From: a virus
Length of the DNA: 26,538 nt
Virus record (IMG/VR): IMGVR_UViG_3300032675_001880
Coordinates: 1 to 26,538 of that record
Direction: 5' to 3' (one strand)
The translations under genes and the position numbers were made by a program. Numbering within the stretch: the first letter of the stretch is position 1; each line of letters begins with the position of its first letter. The notes below the pieces were generated by a model. That model was given only the letters and a program-made list of their open reading frames with translations. It was not told the DNA's origin and made no database searches. Positions 16,549 to 23,521 of the stretch are shown here, in pieces.

Positions 16549-17520
16549 TTATTTTATTTGTGTTTCTATTTTATTAATTATATCTTGTGGAATATTTTCT
16601 AAACTTAGATTTATTATTTTATAATTTAATTCTAAATTTTGTTTAATTTTATCAAACTCATTACTCCTAACTAATTTCTTTTTTTCACAAATTAAATCAG
16701 CAATATTATCTAAAAAATCATCCGCATTTATATCCACATCACCAAATTCCAATTCATATGTATCATACAAACTTTTAGCTCCTGCTCCACCAATACCTCT
16801 ACGTTTTCCATTCTTTTCAAGTGCCCATACTGATAATATATTATCACCTGCATCACCTGATATTAATTTAATTACTAAAGATTCTGTTGCGTTAACTTCA
16901 TTAACTTCATATCTTTCCATGAAAGAAGCAACCATTCCTAAAAATTCACCATCATTAGATAATGTGAATATATCATTGTTTATTGCTGCTGATTTAACTT
17001 TATCTAAAAAGATTTGATAGTTTTCAGGTAAAAAGATTTTTTGATTAGTATAAACTTCATTAGACATGATATTAATCCATAATGGATCTAATTCATATTT
17101 AATTAATTGTTTAATATCATAATCGTTTGATACGATTAAATTACTAATACCTTCTTTATTTGCAGTTTGAGCAATGTAAGAAATCCAATCATCACCTTCT
17201 ACTTGAGAATATTCAAGTATTTTTACTTTATTCGCTAATTTTGCTTTGAAAGTGTCATAAGTATTATACACGAATTCCCAGTCAATATCGGTATCTTTTT
17301 TACGATTTCCTTTATATTCGTTATAATGTTGTTTTCTCCAAGATTTTTCTTTGGAATCAGATACAAAATAAACATTTTCGAAACCGAACCATTGTCTATA
17401 GTTATTAACTGACATTTCTAAACTTGTTTCTAAAGCCCCGTATAACAAGTTGTTTTTGTGTAAAGAGAATACATTTCTCTGTAATAAATAATTTCCGTCT
17501 AAAATAAGATTAATTTTCAA
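16549..17520 (-). CDS. rnh: T4 Rnh-like 5'-3' exonuclease / flap endonuclease
   Basis: 323 residues. Removes RNA primers and 5' flaps from lagging strands. Metal-binding acidic residues are at LILDGN (D8), VSDSKEKSWRKQHY with EYKGNR, VEGDDW, VSNDYDIKQL and SGDAGDN; the helix-hairpin-helix-like GIGGAGAKSLY follows. The C-terminus (IINLSLENIPQDIINKI) matches the end of T4 Rnh (LxxIxxDYIPxxIxxxI). The start is TTG at 17520: an in-frame TAA lies 18 nt upstream and no ATG is available. It is first of a four-gene operon. The 19 bases at its start are repeated 67 bp upstream. Confidence 0.9.
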   Translation of the reverse strand: MKINLILDGNYLLQRNVFSLHKNNLLYGALETSLEMSVNNYRQWFGFENVYFVSDSKEKSWRKQHYNEYKGNRKKDTDIDWEFVYNTYDTFKAKLANKVKILEYSQVEGDDWISYIAQTANKEGISNLIVSNDYDIKQLIKYELDPLWINIMSNEVYTNQKIFLPENYQIFLDKVKSAAINNDIFTLSNDGEFLGMVASFMERYEVNEVNATESLVIKLISGDAGDNILSVWALEKNGKRRGIGGAGAKSLYDTYELEFGDVDINADDFLDNIADLICEKKKLVRSNEFDKIKQNLELNYKIINLSLENIPQDIINKIETQIK

Positions 17521-17586
17521 AATAAAAGTAATTTTTTAATTTTTTTGTTAGGTATTTCACCTGACAAAAAATAAGATTAATTTTCA
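17501..17586 (-). repeat. 19-bp direct repeat of the exonuclease gene start
   Basis: The 19 bases at 17501-17519 (complement TGAAAATTAATCTTATTTT, the start of the coding region) recur exactly at 17568-17586, upstream of the gene. In the outer copy the frame runs into a stop after about 25 codons. The interval is 67 bp. It looks like a partial tandem duplication or insertion scar. Confidence 0.75.
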
Positions 17587-17676
17587 GATATGTAATGTCA
17601 TTGTTTAATGACCTACCCTAATCTATTTTTATTAGACCTACCTATCTGAATATTGGTAGTAAGTAATTTACAGATA
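17541..17676 (-). ncRNA. Structured 5' leader or small RNA upstream of the exonuclease operon
   Basis: Within the longest gene-free stretch (17521-17776, 256 nt). Elements, plus-strand coordinates: a 7-bp hairpin GTTAGGT-atttc-ACCTGAC (17547-17565, one G-U) extended by T6/A6; an outer 6-bp stem CAGATA/TATCTG (17585-17590, 17643-17648) enclosing hairpins GTCATT-GTTT-AATGAC (17597-17612) and CTAAT/ATTAG (17618-17635); repeats GACCTACC at 17610 and 17635; and GGTAG at 17655 that could pair with CTACC in an alternative fold. This looks like a three-way junction with a competing pairing. No known riboswitch is recognised. Confidence 0.4.
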
Positions 17677-17776
17677 TTTATCATTTAAATAAATCCATCA
17701 TATAATCCAAAGTGTATTTATCTTTAATAAAATCTTTAAATGTAAATTATAATTTTTAATTATATAAAAAATTTTA

Positions 17777-18181
17777 TTATAAGTTTTTCAGTATTTCTTC
17801 AATTCTATCGTCTCGTTCCTCAGCCTGTAATAATTTATCAAGATAATTTTTTATATCATCATCATTTATTAATAACCCATTCTTTTTTAAGGATTTATAA
17901 AAAGCAATTCCATGAACATCTATTTGAGTTAAATATAATTGTTGAAAAGTATCTTCTATTATTTCAAATTTTTTACCCAATACTTCAATACTTACTTTAG
18001 GATATTGATAAGTAAATGTAGAAGTACCAATTGTATAAGGAAGATAAGTAGTTCCTGTTGATGATGTACTACTTAATGTTGTCGTACTAGATCCTGATGC
18101 TCCTGTTATTATTGTTTGGCAATAACCATTGGTTATTGTATTAGTACCATATCTTGATGCTATTGATTTTCTTGGTTTCAT
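17777..18181 (-). CDS. Ser/Thr-rich small protein with shared C-terminal tail (134 aa)
   Basis: N-terminal 55 residues are low-complexity Ser/Thr/Gly (ITGASGSSTTTLSSTSSTG). The second half reads VSIEVLGKKFEI, LYLTQIDVHGIAFYKSLKK and ends QAEERDDRIEEILKNL, the shared tail. The core FHLxQIDxHGIxFYKSLK is common to the gene upstream, so the two are paralogues. One-nt gap between them. Function is unknown; the pliable N-terminus could be exposed on a virion or bind a partner. Confidence 0.8.
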   Translation of the reverse strand: MKPRKSIASRYGTNTITNGYCQTIITGASGSSTTTLSSTSSTGTTYLPYTIGTSTFTYQYPKVSIEVLGKKFEIIEDTFQQLYLTQIDVHGIAFYKSLKKNGLLINDDDIKNYLDKLLQAEERDDRIEEILKNL

Positions 18182-18182
18182 A

Positions 18183-18602
18183 TTAATTTATTTTTTCTAA
18201 AATATTTTCTAATTGTGTATCTCTTTCTTGCATTTTTAGCATAGTGTCTAAAAAATCAGTTATTTCTTTTACATGAAATTCAATATTCATATTCTTTAAT
18301 GATTTATAGAATAAAATACCATGAAAATCAATTTGAGCTAAATGAAACTTAGTTGTATCATTTAGATAATAATCTAATTCAAACTTTCTACCTAATAAAG
18401 TAATTGTGTATGATTTTGTATAACCATTGGGTCCAGGAAACACAGCAGGTTTTGCTGAACCAATAGCACCTTGTCCAATAGCTATATTTTTTGTTCTTGT
18501 TGTATAATTTCCTGACCCACTAGGAATTATATTATTTGTACCTGCTGTAATAGCAGCTTTATTAGCTTTTGCTATTATACTTGTTGAAATTGGTCTTGCC
18601 AT
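18183..18602 (-). CDS. Paralogue with low-complexity N-terminus and shared tail (139 aa)
   Basis: N-terminus is Ala/Gly/Thr-rich (ITAGTNNIIPSGSGNYTT), followed by SYTITLLGRKFELDY, FHLAQIDFHGILFYKSLKN, a helix (ITDFLDTMLKM) and the tail QERDTQLENILEKIN. It is the first gene of a two-gene run. No domain is recognised. Confidence 0.8.
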   Translation of the reverse strand: MARPISTSIIAKANKAAITAGTNNIIPSGSGNYTTRTKNIAIGQGAIGSAKPAVFPGPNGYTKSYTITLLGRKFELDYYLNDTTKFHLAQIDFHGILFYKSLKNMNIEFHVKEITDFLDTMLKMQERDTQLENILEKIN

Positions 18603-18783
18603 AATTTATATTTTTTTATTTATATAAATTATTAATAATTAAGTTTTCCGCAGAATAGTTAGTAATTATATAAATTATATATATCATGATCTTGCATGAA
18701 TTTGATTTTTTTTCGTAGGGGTCTTGAAAAAATAATTTTTTTTTTTGAAATATAAATCGTATATTTATATATAATTTCATGTC
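18603..18783. other. Divergent intergenic region
   Basis: 181 nt between divergent genes. AT-rich with a small dyad TCATG-ATCTTG-CATGA and poly-T runs. It presumably holds promoters for both sides, but I cannot fit a full -33/-7 pair, so no site is assigned. Confidence 0.4.
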
Positions 18784-19107
18784 ATGAACAGAGGAAGAGA
18801 TTGGAGACGATATAAAGAAAAATGTATCGTAATTAAAAGACTTAAACGAAAAAATAGAAACCTTTATTGGTTTAAAGATGCGAATAAAGTTCGCATCAAA
18901 AATCCTCATTGGCATGATTGGTTAGGAACAGAAACTCACTTCTTATTTAAGAATAAAGGTGGGAATGAAAGAAAATCTTATAGGTATTCAGCAAAGTGGA
19001 GAAATAGTAAATGTGATTGGTATGGTAAAAAAAGTAAGTGTCGTAATTTTCATAAAAAAATGACAAACCAATTAATAAAAGAATATATATATACAATAAA
19101 AACATAA
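18784..19107 (+). CDS. Basic unknown protein (107 aa)
   Basis: Very basic and aromatic: MNRGRDWRRYKEKC, IKRLKRKNRNLYWFKD, then IKNPHWHDWLG and SAKWRNSKCDWYGKKSKC. Trp, Cys and His are plentiful but I cannot form a clear zinc motif. The charge suggests nucleic acid binding (inference). The next gene starts 1 nt after its stop, so the two are one unit. Confidence 0.7.
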   Translation: MNRGRDWRRYKEKCIVIKRLKRKNRNLYWFKDANKVRIKNPHWHDWLGTETHFLFKNKGGNERKSYRYSAKWRNSKCDWYGKKSKCRNFHKKMTNQLIKEYIYTIKT

Positions 19108-19108
19108 T

Positions 19109-19642
19109 ATGATTTCTGATATGATACCTGATAATGATTCTAATTGGATTGTTAAAGGAAATACAATTTATTATAATTATTTGGTTAAAATACCAATTTT
19201 ATCATATCAAGATGATAAATATTGGGTTATCTTAGATAGAAGATATACAAAAGCATTTATTAAGATGATGGTTTTTCTCTTGAATAAAGGAGTTGAATTT
19301 TATTTTAAGTCAAGATTTATTAATACTAAAGAATTATTTGATGTAGATAAAATACATAACTTAAATATACGAGCATATTTGTTATTATTAGAAGATAGTA
19401 ATATTTACAAAACTATAAAATCAAATAAATTTCCATTTAATATAATACTAATTAAATATTTGAAAAAATTTAATTGTATGAATGCTTTTATTGAGGAATT
19501 ACAAGATGTGAAAAAAGAATTATTAGGATCTTACTTTGATTATTATTCAAATAAGAAAATATATACAATACCTGATGAAGAAACTAGAAATATTATACAA
19601 TCGTTAGATAGAATTATTAAAATTGAATATGTTATTGATTAA
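19109..19642 (+). CDS. Unknown protein (177 aa)
   Basis: Starts MISDMIPDNDSNWIVKGN, with a mixed hydrophobic/charged body (FIKMMVFLLNKGVEFYF, AYLLLLEDSNIYKTI) and end IIKIEYVID. No clear membrane helix or domain. Second gene of a plus-strand pair; stop at the base of a strong terminator. Confidence 0.72.
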   Translation: MISDMIPDNDSNWIVKGNTIYYNYLVKIPILSYQDDKYWVILDRRYTKAFIKMMVFLLNKGVEFYFKSRFINTKELFDVDKIHNLNIRAYLLLLEDSNIYKTIKSNKFPFNIILIKYLKKFNCMNAFIEELQDVKKELLGSYFDYYSNKKIYTIPDEETRNIIQSLDRIIKIEYVID

Positions 19643-19673
19643 AAAAAAGGACGCTATTAAGCGTCCTTTTTTT
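19642..19673. terminator. Bidirectional terminator
   Basis: Stem GGACGC/GCGTCC with TATTAA loop, seven A before and seven T after, extending to a 13-bp stem. It serves the plus gene ending at 19642 and the minus gene whose stop is at 19657, inside the hairpin. Confidence 0.92.
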
Positions 19674-19848
19674 GTTCTACCCATCCAATTTCGTAAAAAT
19701 GTCTCAACCAATCATCTAAATCTTTTTTAATTATTATAGACCTTTTGGTCGGAGTTGTGCAATTTTTCTCCATATAATTTATATAGAGTAAGTCGTCTTG
19801 TTCAACAATATGAATTGTATATTTTGAACGTTGTTTTTTTAATATCAT
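19657..19848 (-). CDS. Small unknown protein (63 aa)
   Basis: MILKKQRSKYTIHIVEQDDL at the start, basic centre (TPTKRSIIIKKDL) and an aromatic C-terminus (WLRHFYEIGWVEQKKDA). The last codons lie in the terminator. It begins 33 nt after tnpB's stop, so a guide-RNA region of tnpB would run through its start. It lacks the shared tail. Function is unknown. Confidence 0.6.
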   Translation of the reverse strand: MILKKQRSKYTIHIVEQDDLLYINYMEKNCTTPTKRSIIIKKDLDDWLRHFYEIGWVEQKKDA

Positions 19849-19858
19849 AATTTTAATT

Positions 19859-19893
19859 TTTTACCGTTTGTAAAATTCTACTCAAAAGTGAGT
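19859..19893 (-). repeat. Two hairpins at the 3' end of tnpB, candidate right end / omega-RNA region
   Basis: TTTTAC-CGTTT-GTAAAA at 19859-19875 and ACTCA-AAAG-TGAGT at 19880-19893, overlapping the tnpB stop. IS200/IS605-type right ends carry such hairpins and the guide RNA ends there. The exact end of the element is not determinable here. Confidence 0.4.
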
Positions 19894-21099
19894 TAATTTA
19901 CTTCCTAATTCATTGAGTGTCTTATGACTGCTCTCCAAAGGAGTTAATTCCCCATAACGGATGGGTATTTTTAATATTTTTAGACCTTCTTGTTCTATAT
20001 TAATAGCAGCATTTAAATCTCTATCATGGATTATTCCACAATCAGAACAAGTCCATTCACGATCTGACAATTTAAGTTCATGTTTAATAAAACCACAATC
20101 TGAACATGTTTTACTTGAAGGAAAAAATCTATCTATATTTATAATATCACGTCCATATAAAATAGATTTATATTTAAGAATTTTTTCGAATCTTCCTAAG
20201 TTTAACTCACTTATTGAACGAGCCAATTTATGATTTTTCATCATTCCTTTTACATTTAAGTCTTCCATGCATATAACTTGATTTTCGTTTAATAATGTAT
20301 TTATTACTTTATGTAAATAATTCTCTTTGATATTTGTTAAGCGTTGATGAAAACGTGCCAAACGTTTTCTTGCTTTTTCTTTATTCTTACCGCCTTTCTT
20401 TTTTCTTGAATGTTGTTTTTGAAGTTTGCTTAATTTCTTTTGATTATTTCTAATTGTCTTGATATTTTCAAATTTTTGTCCTTTTGAAGTTATTACAAAA
20501 TCTTTAATACCTAAATCTATACCTATTATATCATTTTTTGGTTTATCTAATTCTTTTAGAAGGTCACCATCAATTAATATACTTAAATAAAACTCATTAG
20601 ATTTATTTTTAGATAAGGTAGCAGATCTTATATTTGATTGATTTTTAATCAAATAATTAATATATTTGTTAGATGTCTTAAACTTTAGATCTTTTAATTG
20701 TTTTGTTAAGGTTATCTTTGATTTAATAAAATTTTGTTTTCTTGATATAGTATCTATCGGAAATCTACAAGATAATTTATCTTTTTTTGATTTAAACTTT
20801 GGGAATCCATTACCTTGTTTAAAAAATCTTGAATAAGCATCTAACATATCTATAATTGATTGTTTTAATACTTTAGTATTATATTCTTGAAGCCAAGAAA
20901 ATTCAGGATTTTTTGTTAAATCATTATGAAAATATTTACCTAAACTTGATAAGTTGTGGTTGATTTTTAAATCATCATAATCGGTTTTTTTGAGATTAAG
21001 ACACTTATTATACACAAATCTACATGAACCTAAAAGCATATTAATATAAACTTCTTGTTTTTTATTTGGATATAGCCTTAATTTAACCGCTTTTAACAT
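19882..21099 (-). CDS. tnpB: TnpB, RNA-guided nuclease of IS200/IS605 type
   Basis: 405 residues, full length. The N-terminal region MLKAVKLRLYPNKKQ is the usual start. The RuvC-like catalytic triad is complete: D195 in IGIDLGIKD, E279 in CMEDLNVKGM and D361 in HDRDLNAA. The zinc ribbon has C332, C335, C351 and C354. The end (RYGELTPLESSHKTLNELG) is typical. TnpB cuts DNA guided by an RNA from its own 3' end; no tnpA is in the neighbourhood, so this is a TnpB-only element. It lies between the Rnl1-like ligase and a small gene, in the same direction. Confidence 0.95.
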   Translation of the reverse strand: MLKAVKLRLYPNKKQEVYINMLLGSCRFVYNKCLNLKKTDYDDLKINHNLSSLGKYFHNDLTKNPEFSWLQEYNTKVLKQSIIDMLDAYSRFFKQGNGFPKFKSKKDKLSCRFPIDTISRKQNFIKSKITLTKQLKDLKFKTSNKYINYLIKNQSNIRSATLSKNKSNEFYLSILIDGDLLKELDKPKNDIIGIDLGIKDFVITSKGQKFENIKTIRNNQKKLSKLQKQHSRKKKGGKNKEKARKRLARFHQRLTNIKENYLHKVINTLLNENQVICMEDLNVKGMMKNHKLARSISELNLGRFEKILKYKSILYGRDIINIDRFFPSSKTCSDCGFIKHELKLSDREWTCSDCGIIHDRDLNAAINIEQEGLKILKIPIRYGELTPLESSHKTLNELGSKLTHF

Positions 21100-21110
21100 A
21101 ATCTATATAT

Positions 21111-21126
21111 TAAAATTATCTACTCA
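21111..21126 (-). repeat. Left copy of a short direct repeat flanking tnpB
   Basis: TAAAATTATCTACTCA (21111-21126) resembles TAAAATTCTACTCA at 19871-19884; the only difference is two extra bases. The copies flank tnpB on both sides. They could be the element's ends or a scar of its insertion. Confidence 0.4.
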
Positions 21127-21165
21127 TCATATAACTTTTATCTCAATTAAATAATTTTTAGTTAA

Positions 21166-22335
21166 CTAATATCTAACCCAACCTCTTTTTGCTAACCAAG
21201 TTCTAGCTTCTAACAAATGATTAGTTTCTTTTCTGATTTGTAATTCTATATTCTTAAGCAAATCTTTTCCGTTTATTTTAGACATCGCTAGTGGAAAATT
21301 TTTATTCTTGTTATAAGTTATCGCAAAATCTTTTTTTATTCCGTTAAAATGCTTTAATAAGTCGCTAGTATCATTTTTCAACTTGATCATTTCAAAATTT
21401 ACTATATCAACTATTTGATTAACATTTATTCTTCTAGAATCTTGTTCTGCTAATTGACCTAAAACATCATCTATTTTATTATCCAATATAAGAGCTATTA
21501 TATCGTTTTCACGATTTAATGCTTCAGTCAAAACTCCGTGAAGTGCACAGTAGTGCTCTCCCTTTACTTTAACCATTTTACCATTAGTAAATTGAACTAT
21601 CCAACCTTCTATATCTTTAATTTCACCTTTTAATGCTATTAATTCATCTAAAGTTTTTATACCTACAGAAACAGCAGTTTTTATACCAGTAGTATTAAAA
21701 TCTTCCAATTTCAAATACTCACCAGTTTTATTACATCTTAGACGTAATAAAATTAATTCTGTTTTGTCATATTGTAAAACAATACGGTTTCTTGGAGAAA
21801 CAAATTCAAATATAGGCATAATATCTTTTTCTAACATAGTTCTTACAAAGTTTTGTAAAACTACGTCAGCATCAAATAAATCTTGTACTTCTTTTGCTTG
21901 TTCAGATACAAAAGACATTTTAGATTTAGCCACAATTTTAAGATTAGGCAACATTATGAAGTTAACTACAGATCCATCCTCTTTGATGTAAACATTAGCT
22001 ACTTCAAAGTTTTTAACAACAGAATACATAGAACATGGAGTTTGGTCCACGTTAAAAAACTTATCTAATAAGATATATCTTTTAAATAAAGTTCCATCTG
22101 TATTAAATACAAAGGTTATACCACGCATTTCATGCCCTTTAACATCGGTTCCTTCTAATGCTTCTACAAAATGCTTAAAATTTGCCAGCCGGTAATTAAA
22201 AGTTGATATTTGAAAATTATCTATTTGAGTTTTTACTTCGTAAAATACTAACTCACCATGAGCATCGCACATATCTTTACATTCTTCGTAAGAAGGTAAA
22301 TAGTAGGAATGTATGTTGTAGTTGTAATTTTTCAT
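21166..22335 (-). CDS. rnlA: T4 RnlA-like RNA ligase 1
   Basis: 389 residues (T4 Rnl1 is 374). Motif I KEDGS has the adenylated Lys at 118, set in VYIKEDGSVVNFIMLPN as in T4. Motif IV EGWIVQF and motif V VKVKGEHY are visible. The helical C-terminus (from about 245) corresponds to the tRNA-specificity domain. In T4 this enzyme rejoins tRNA cut by host anticodon nucleases. No polynucleotide kinase/phosphatase is visible in the window; it may lie elsewhere. A TATATTTG box is upstream. Confidence 0.93.
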   Translation of the reverse strand: MKNYNYNIHSYYLPSYEECKDMCDAHGELVFYEVKTQIDNFQISTFNYRLANFKHFVEALEGTDVKGHEMRGITFVFNTDGTLFKRYILLDKFFNVDQTPCSMYSVVKNFEVANVYIKEDGSVVNFIMLPNLKIVAKSKMSFVSEQAKEVQDLFDADVVLQNFVRTMLEKDIMPIFEFVSPRNRIVLQYDKTELILLRLRCNKTGEYLKLEDFNTTGIKTAVSVGIKTLDELIALKGEIKDIEGWIVQFTNGKMVKVKGEHYCALHGVLTEALNRENDIIALILDNKIDDVLGQLAEQDSRRINVNQIVDIVNFEMIKLKNDTSDLLKHFNGIKKDFAITYNKNKNFPLAMSKINGKDLLKNIELQIRKETNHLLEARTWLAKRGWVRY

Positions 22336-22355
22336 GACTTATTTTTTTAATAAAT

Positions 22356-22363
22356 CAAATATA
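22356..22363 (-). promoter_or_regulatory. Candidate -7 box of the rnlA promoter
   Basis: TATATTTG on the minus strand, 20 nt before the ATG. The nearest upstream TTTG (22376-22379) leaves a 12-nt spacer, too short for the consensus, so the call rests on the -7 box only. Confidence 0.4.
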
Positions 22364-22379
22364 CGAAAAAAATTTCAAA

Positions 22380-23042
22380 TTACTCTAAATTTTTTAGGTG
22401 ATAATAATCATCTTTAGATACTTCCTTTAAGAAAAATTTTCCAGTATATATTTTTATATATGGATATTTTTGAATATATTCCATAATATCTTTTTTATAC
22501 TCATCTTTTTCTAATGAAAGTATATTTATACCATAAATATACTTATGTAGATTTTTTATATCTTTTAAAATTCTCTCTTCAAATTCAACTTCTAAAGTAG
22601 AAGTTTGATTTTTATTTTTTAATATACCTTCACCATTTGGTGTATATCTTGGTCCATTAGTAATTTTATCAAAATTAGATTTGCTAAAATTTTTTCTTTT
22701 TATAGAATCTTTTTCTACCCATTCCGTTCTATTTTTTGGATTCTTTTTAAGTGCCCACTCATCTAATGGATAAGATCTATAACCATCTTTTAATAAGAGA
22801 TCTCTATCTAAAATTATTCTATAGTTATATATATTTCCTAGATTTCCATCTAGTCCATATAGTTTGGATCTTGTTAAACAAATACCTATAGGACCTCTTG
22901 ATACAAAAGAAGATATTTTTAAAATATCTTCTTTTAAGATATTTCTTAAAGAAGAAGTAGCATGATATAATGGATGTATATTATCTTTAAAATCAACACC
23001 TTCTTCTATTAGCCATTCTTTTAATTTTTTTAAATAATTCAT
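22380..23042 (-). CDS. Putative ADP-ribosyltransferase-fold protein with leader
   Basis: 220 residues. PLYHATSSLRNILKEDILK looks like the first (H) motif of H-Y-E type ADP-ribosyltransferases; SRGPIGICLTRS resembles the second strand pair, YRIILDRDLLL the next strand, and EFEERILKDI would supply the catalytic Glu. Phage proteins of this pattern are usually unannotated, so the assignment is tentative. The N-terminus MNYLKKLKEWLIEEG resembles the capsid-targeting leader with IEE. T4's Alt is also a packaged ADP-ribosyltransferase, which makes an injected effector worth testing. 4 nt after the GNAT gene. Confidence 0.55.
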   Translation of the reverse strand: MNYLKKLKEWLIEEGVDFKDNIHPLYHATSSLRNILKEDILKISSFVSRGPIGICLTRSKLYGLDGNLGNIYNYRIILDRDLLLKDGYRSYPLDEWALKKNPKNRTEWVEKDSIKRKNFSKSNFDKITNGPRYTPNGEGILKNKNQTSTLEVEFEERILKDIKNLHKYIYGINILSLEKDEYKKDIMEYIQKYPYIKIYTGKFFLKEVSKDDYYHLKNLE

Positions 23043-23046
23043 GTTT

Positions 23047-23502
23047 TTATTCTAAATTTTTTATCATTAGAGCATTATTTCTTTGATGTAAAAAAACATT
23101 AAATCCAAATGATTCATATAGTTTTATTAAACGAGATAAATCTCTTTTAATATTTATAGGTGAGCAGTTTAAATAAATTCTTTTAATTCCTAATTCTTTT
23201 GCTTTATTAATAGATAACTCTAGTAATTTTTTAGCATATCCTTTTCCTCTAAATTTTTGATCAATATAGATATTTTCAATATGTAAAAATATATCTTCAG
23301 GAAATAATTCATTGTATTCTTCTTCAGTTATATCATCTTCAAAATACCAATAAGCATTTGTTTTTATATCTAAAAAACAACTACCTACAAAACTATTTTT
23401 ATCACGTAATGCTATTACATAGCTATCTTCATTATCTTGAGTTGTAATTATTTTTACATTCTCATTAATACAAAAATACCTATATGATTTTAAGTTTTTC
23501 AT
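23047..23502 (-). CDS. GNAT-family N-acetyltransferase
   Basis: 151 residues from the ATG at 23502 (MKNLKSYRYFCINENVK); a longer frame would run into the ligase gene and I reject it. The fold pattern is complete: IENIYIDQKFRGKGYAKKLL (motif A, RxxGxG), IKRIYLNCSP, and LYESFGFNVFLHQ at the end. Transfers an acyl group from acyl-CoA to an unknown amine. It lies between the small ligase and the ART-like gene in one minus-strand run. The start codon is inside a 12-bp inverted repeat. Confidence 0.88.
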   Translation of the reverse strand: MKNLKSYRYFCINENVKIITTQDNEDSYVIALRDKNSFVGSCFLDIKTNAYWYFEDDITEEEYNELFPEDIFLHIENIYIDQKFRGKGYAKKLLELSINKAKELGIKRIYLNCSPINIKRDLSRLIKLYESFGFNVFLHQRNNALMIKNLE

Positions 23503-23510
23503 ATAGGTAT
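23476..23510 (-). promoter_or_regulatory. Hairpin over the GNAT start codon
   Basis: Perfect 12-bp arms ATACCTATATGA (23476-23487) / TCATATAGGTAT (23499-23510) with an 11-base loop. In the mRNA the AUG sits in the stem, so the hairpin could limit translation of this gene relative to the ligase upstream. Confidence 0.55.
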
Positions 23511-23521
23511 ATATTATATTT

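Noticed and set aside
17521-17776. Group I intron or known riboswitch
   Set aside because: No conserved intron core or riboswitch motif is recognisable, and the downstream gene has no upstream exon other than the 19-bp copy.
18616-18915. Minus-strand frame of 99 codons
   Set aside because: It overlaps the better-supported plus gene at 18784 and its translation is low-complexity, without family or tail motif.
22380-23502. Shared KNLE end of the GNAT and ART-like proteins as another tail class
   Set aside because: Only four residues in two adjacent genes; too short to separate from chance or local copying.
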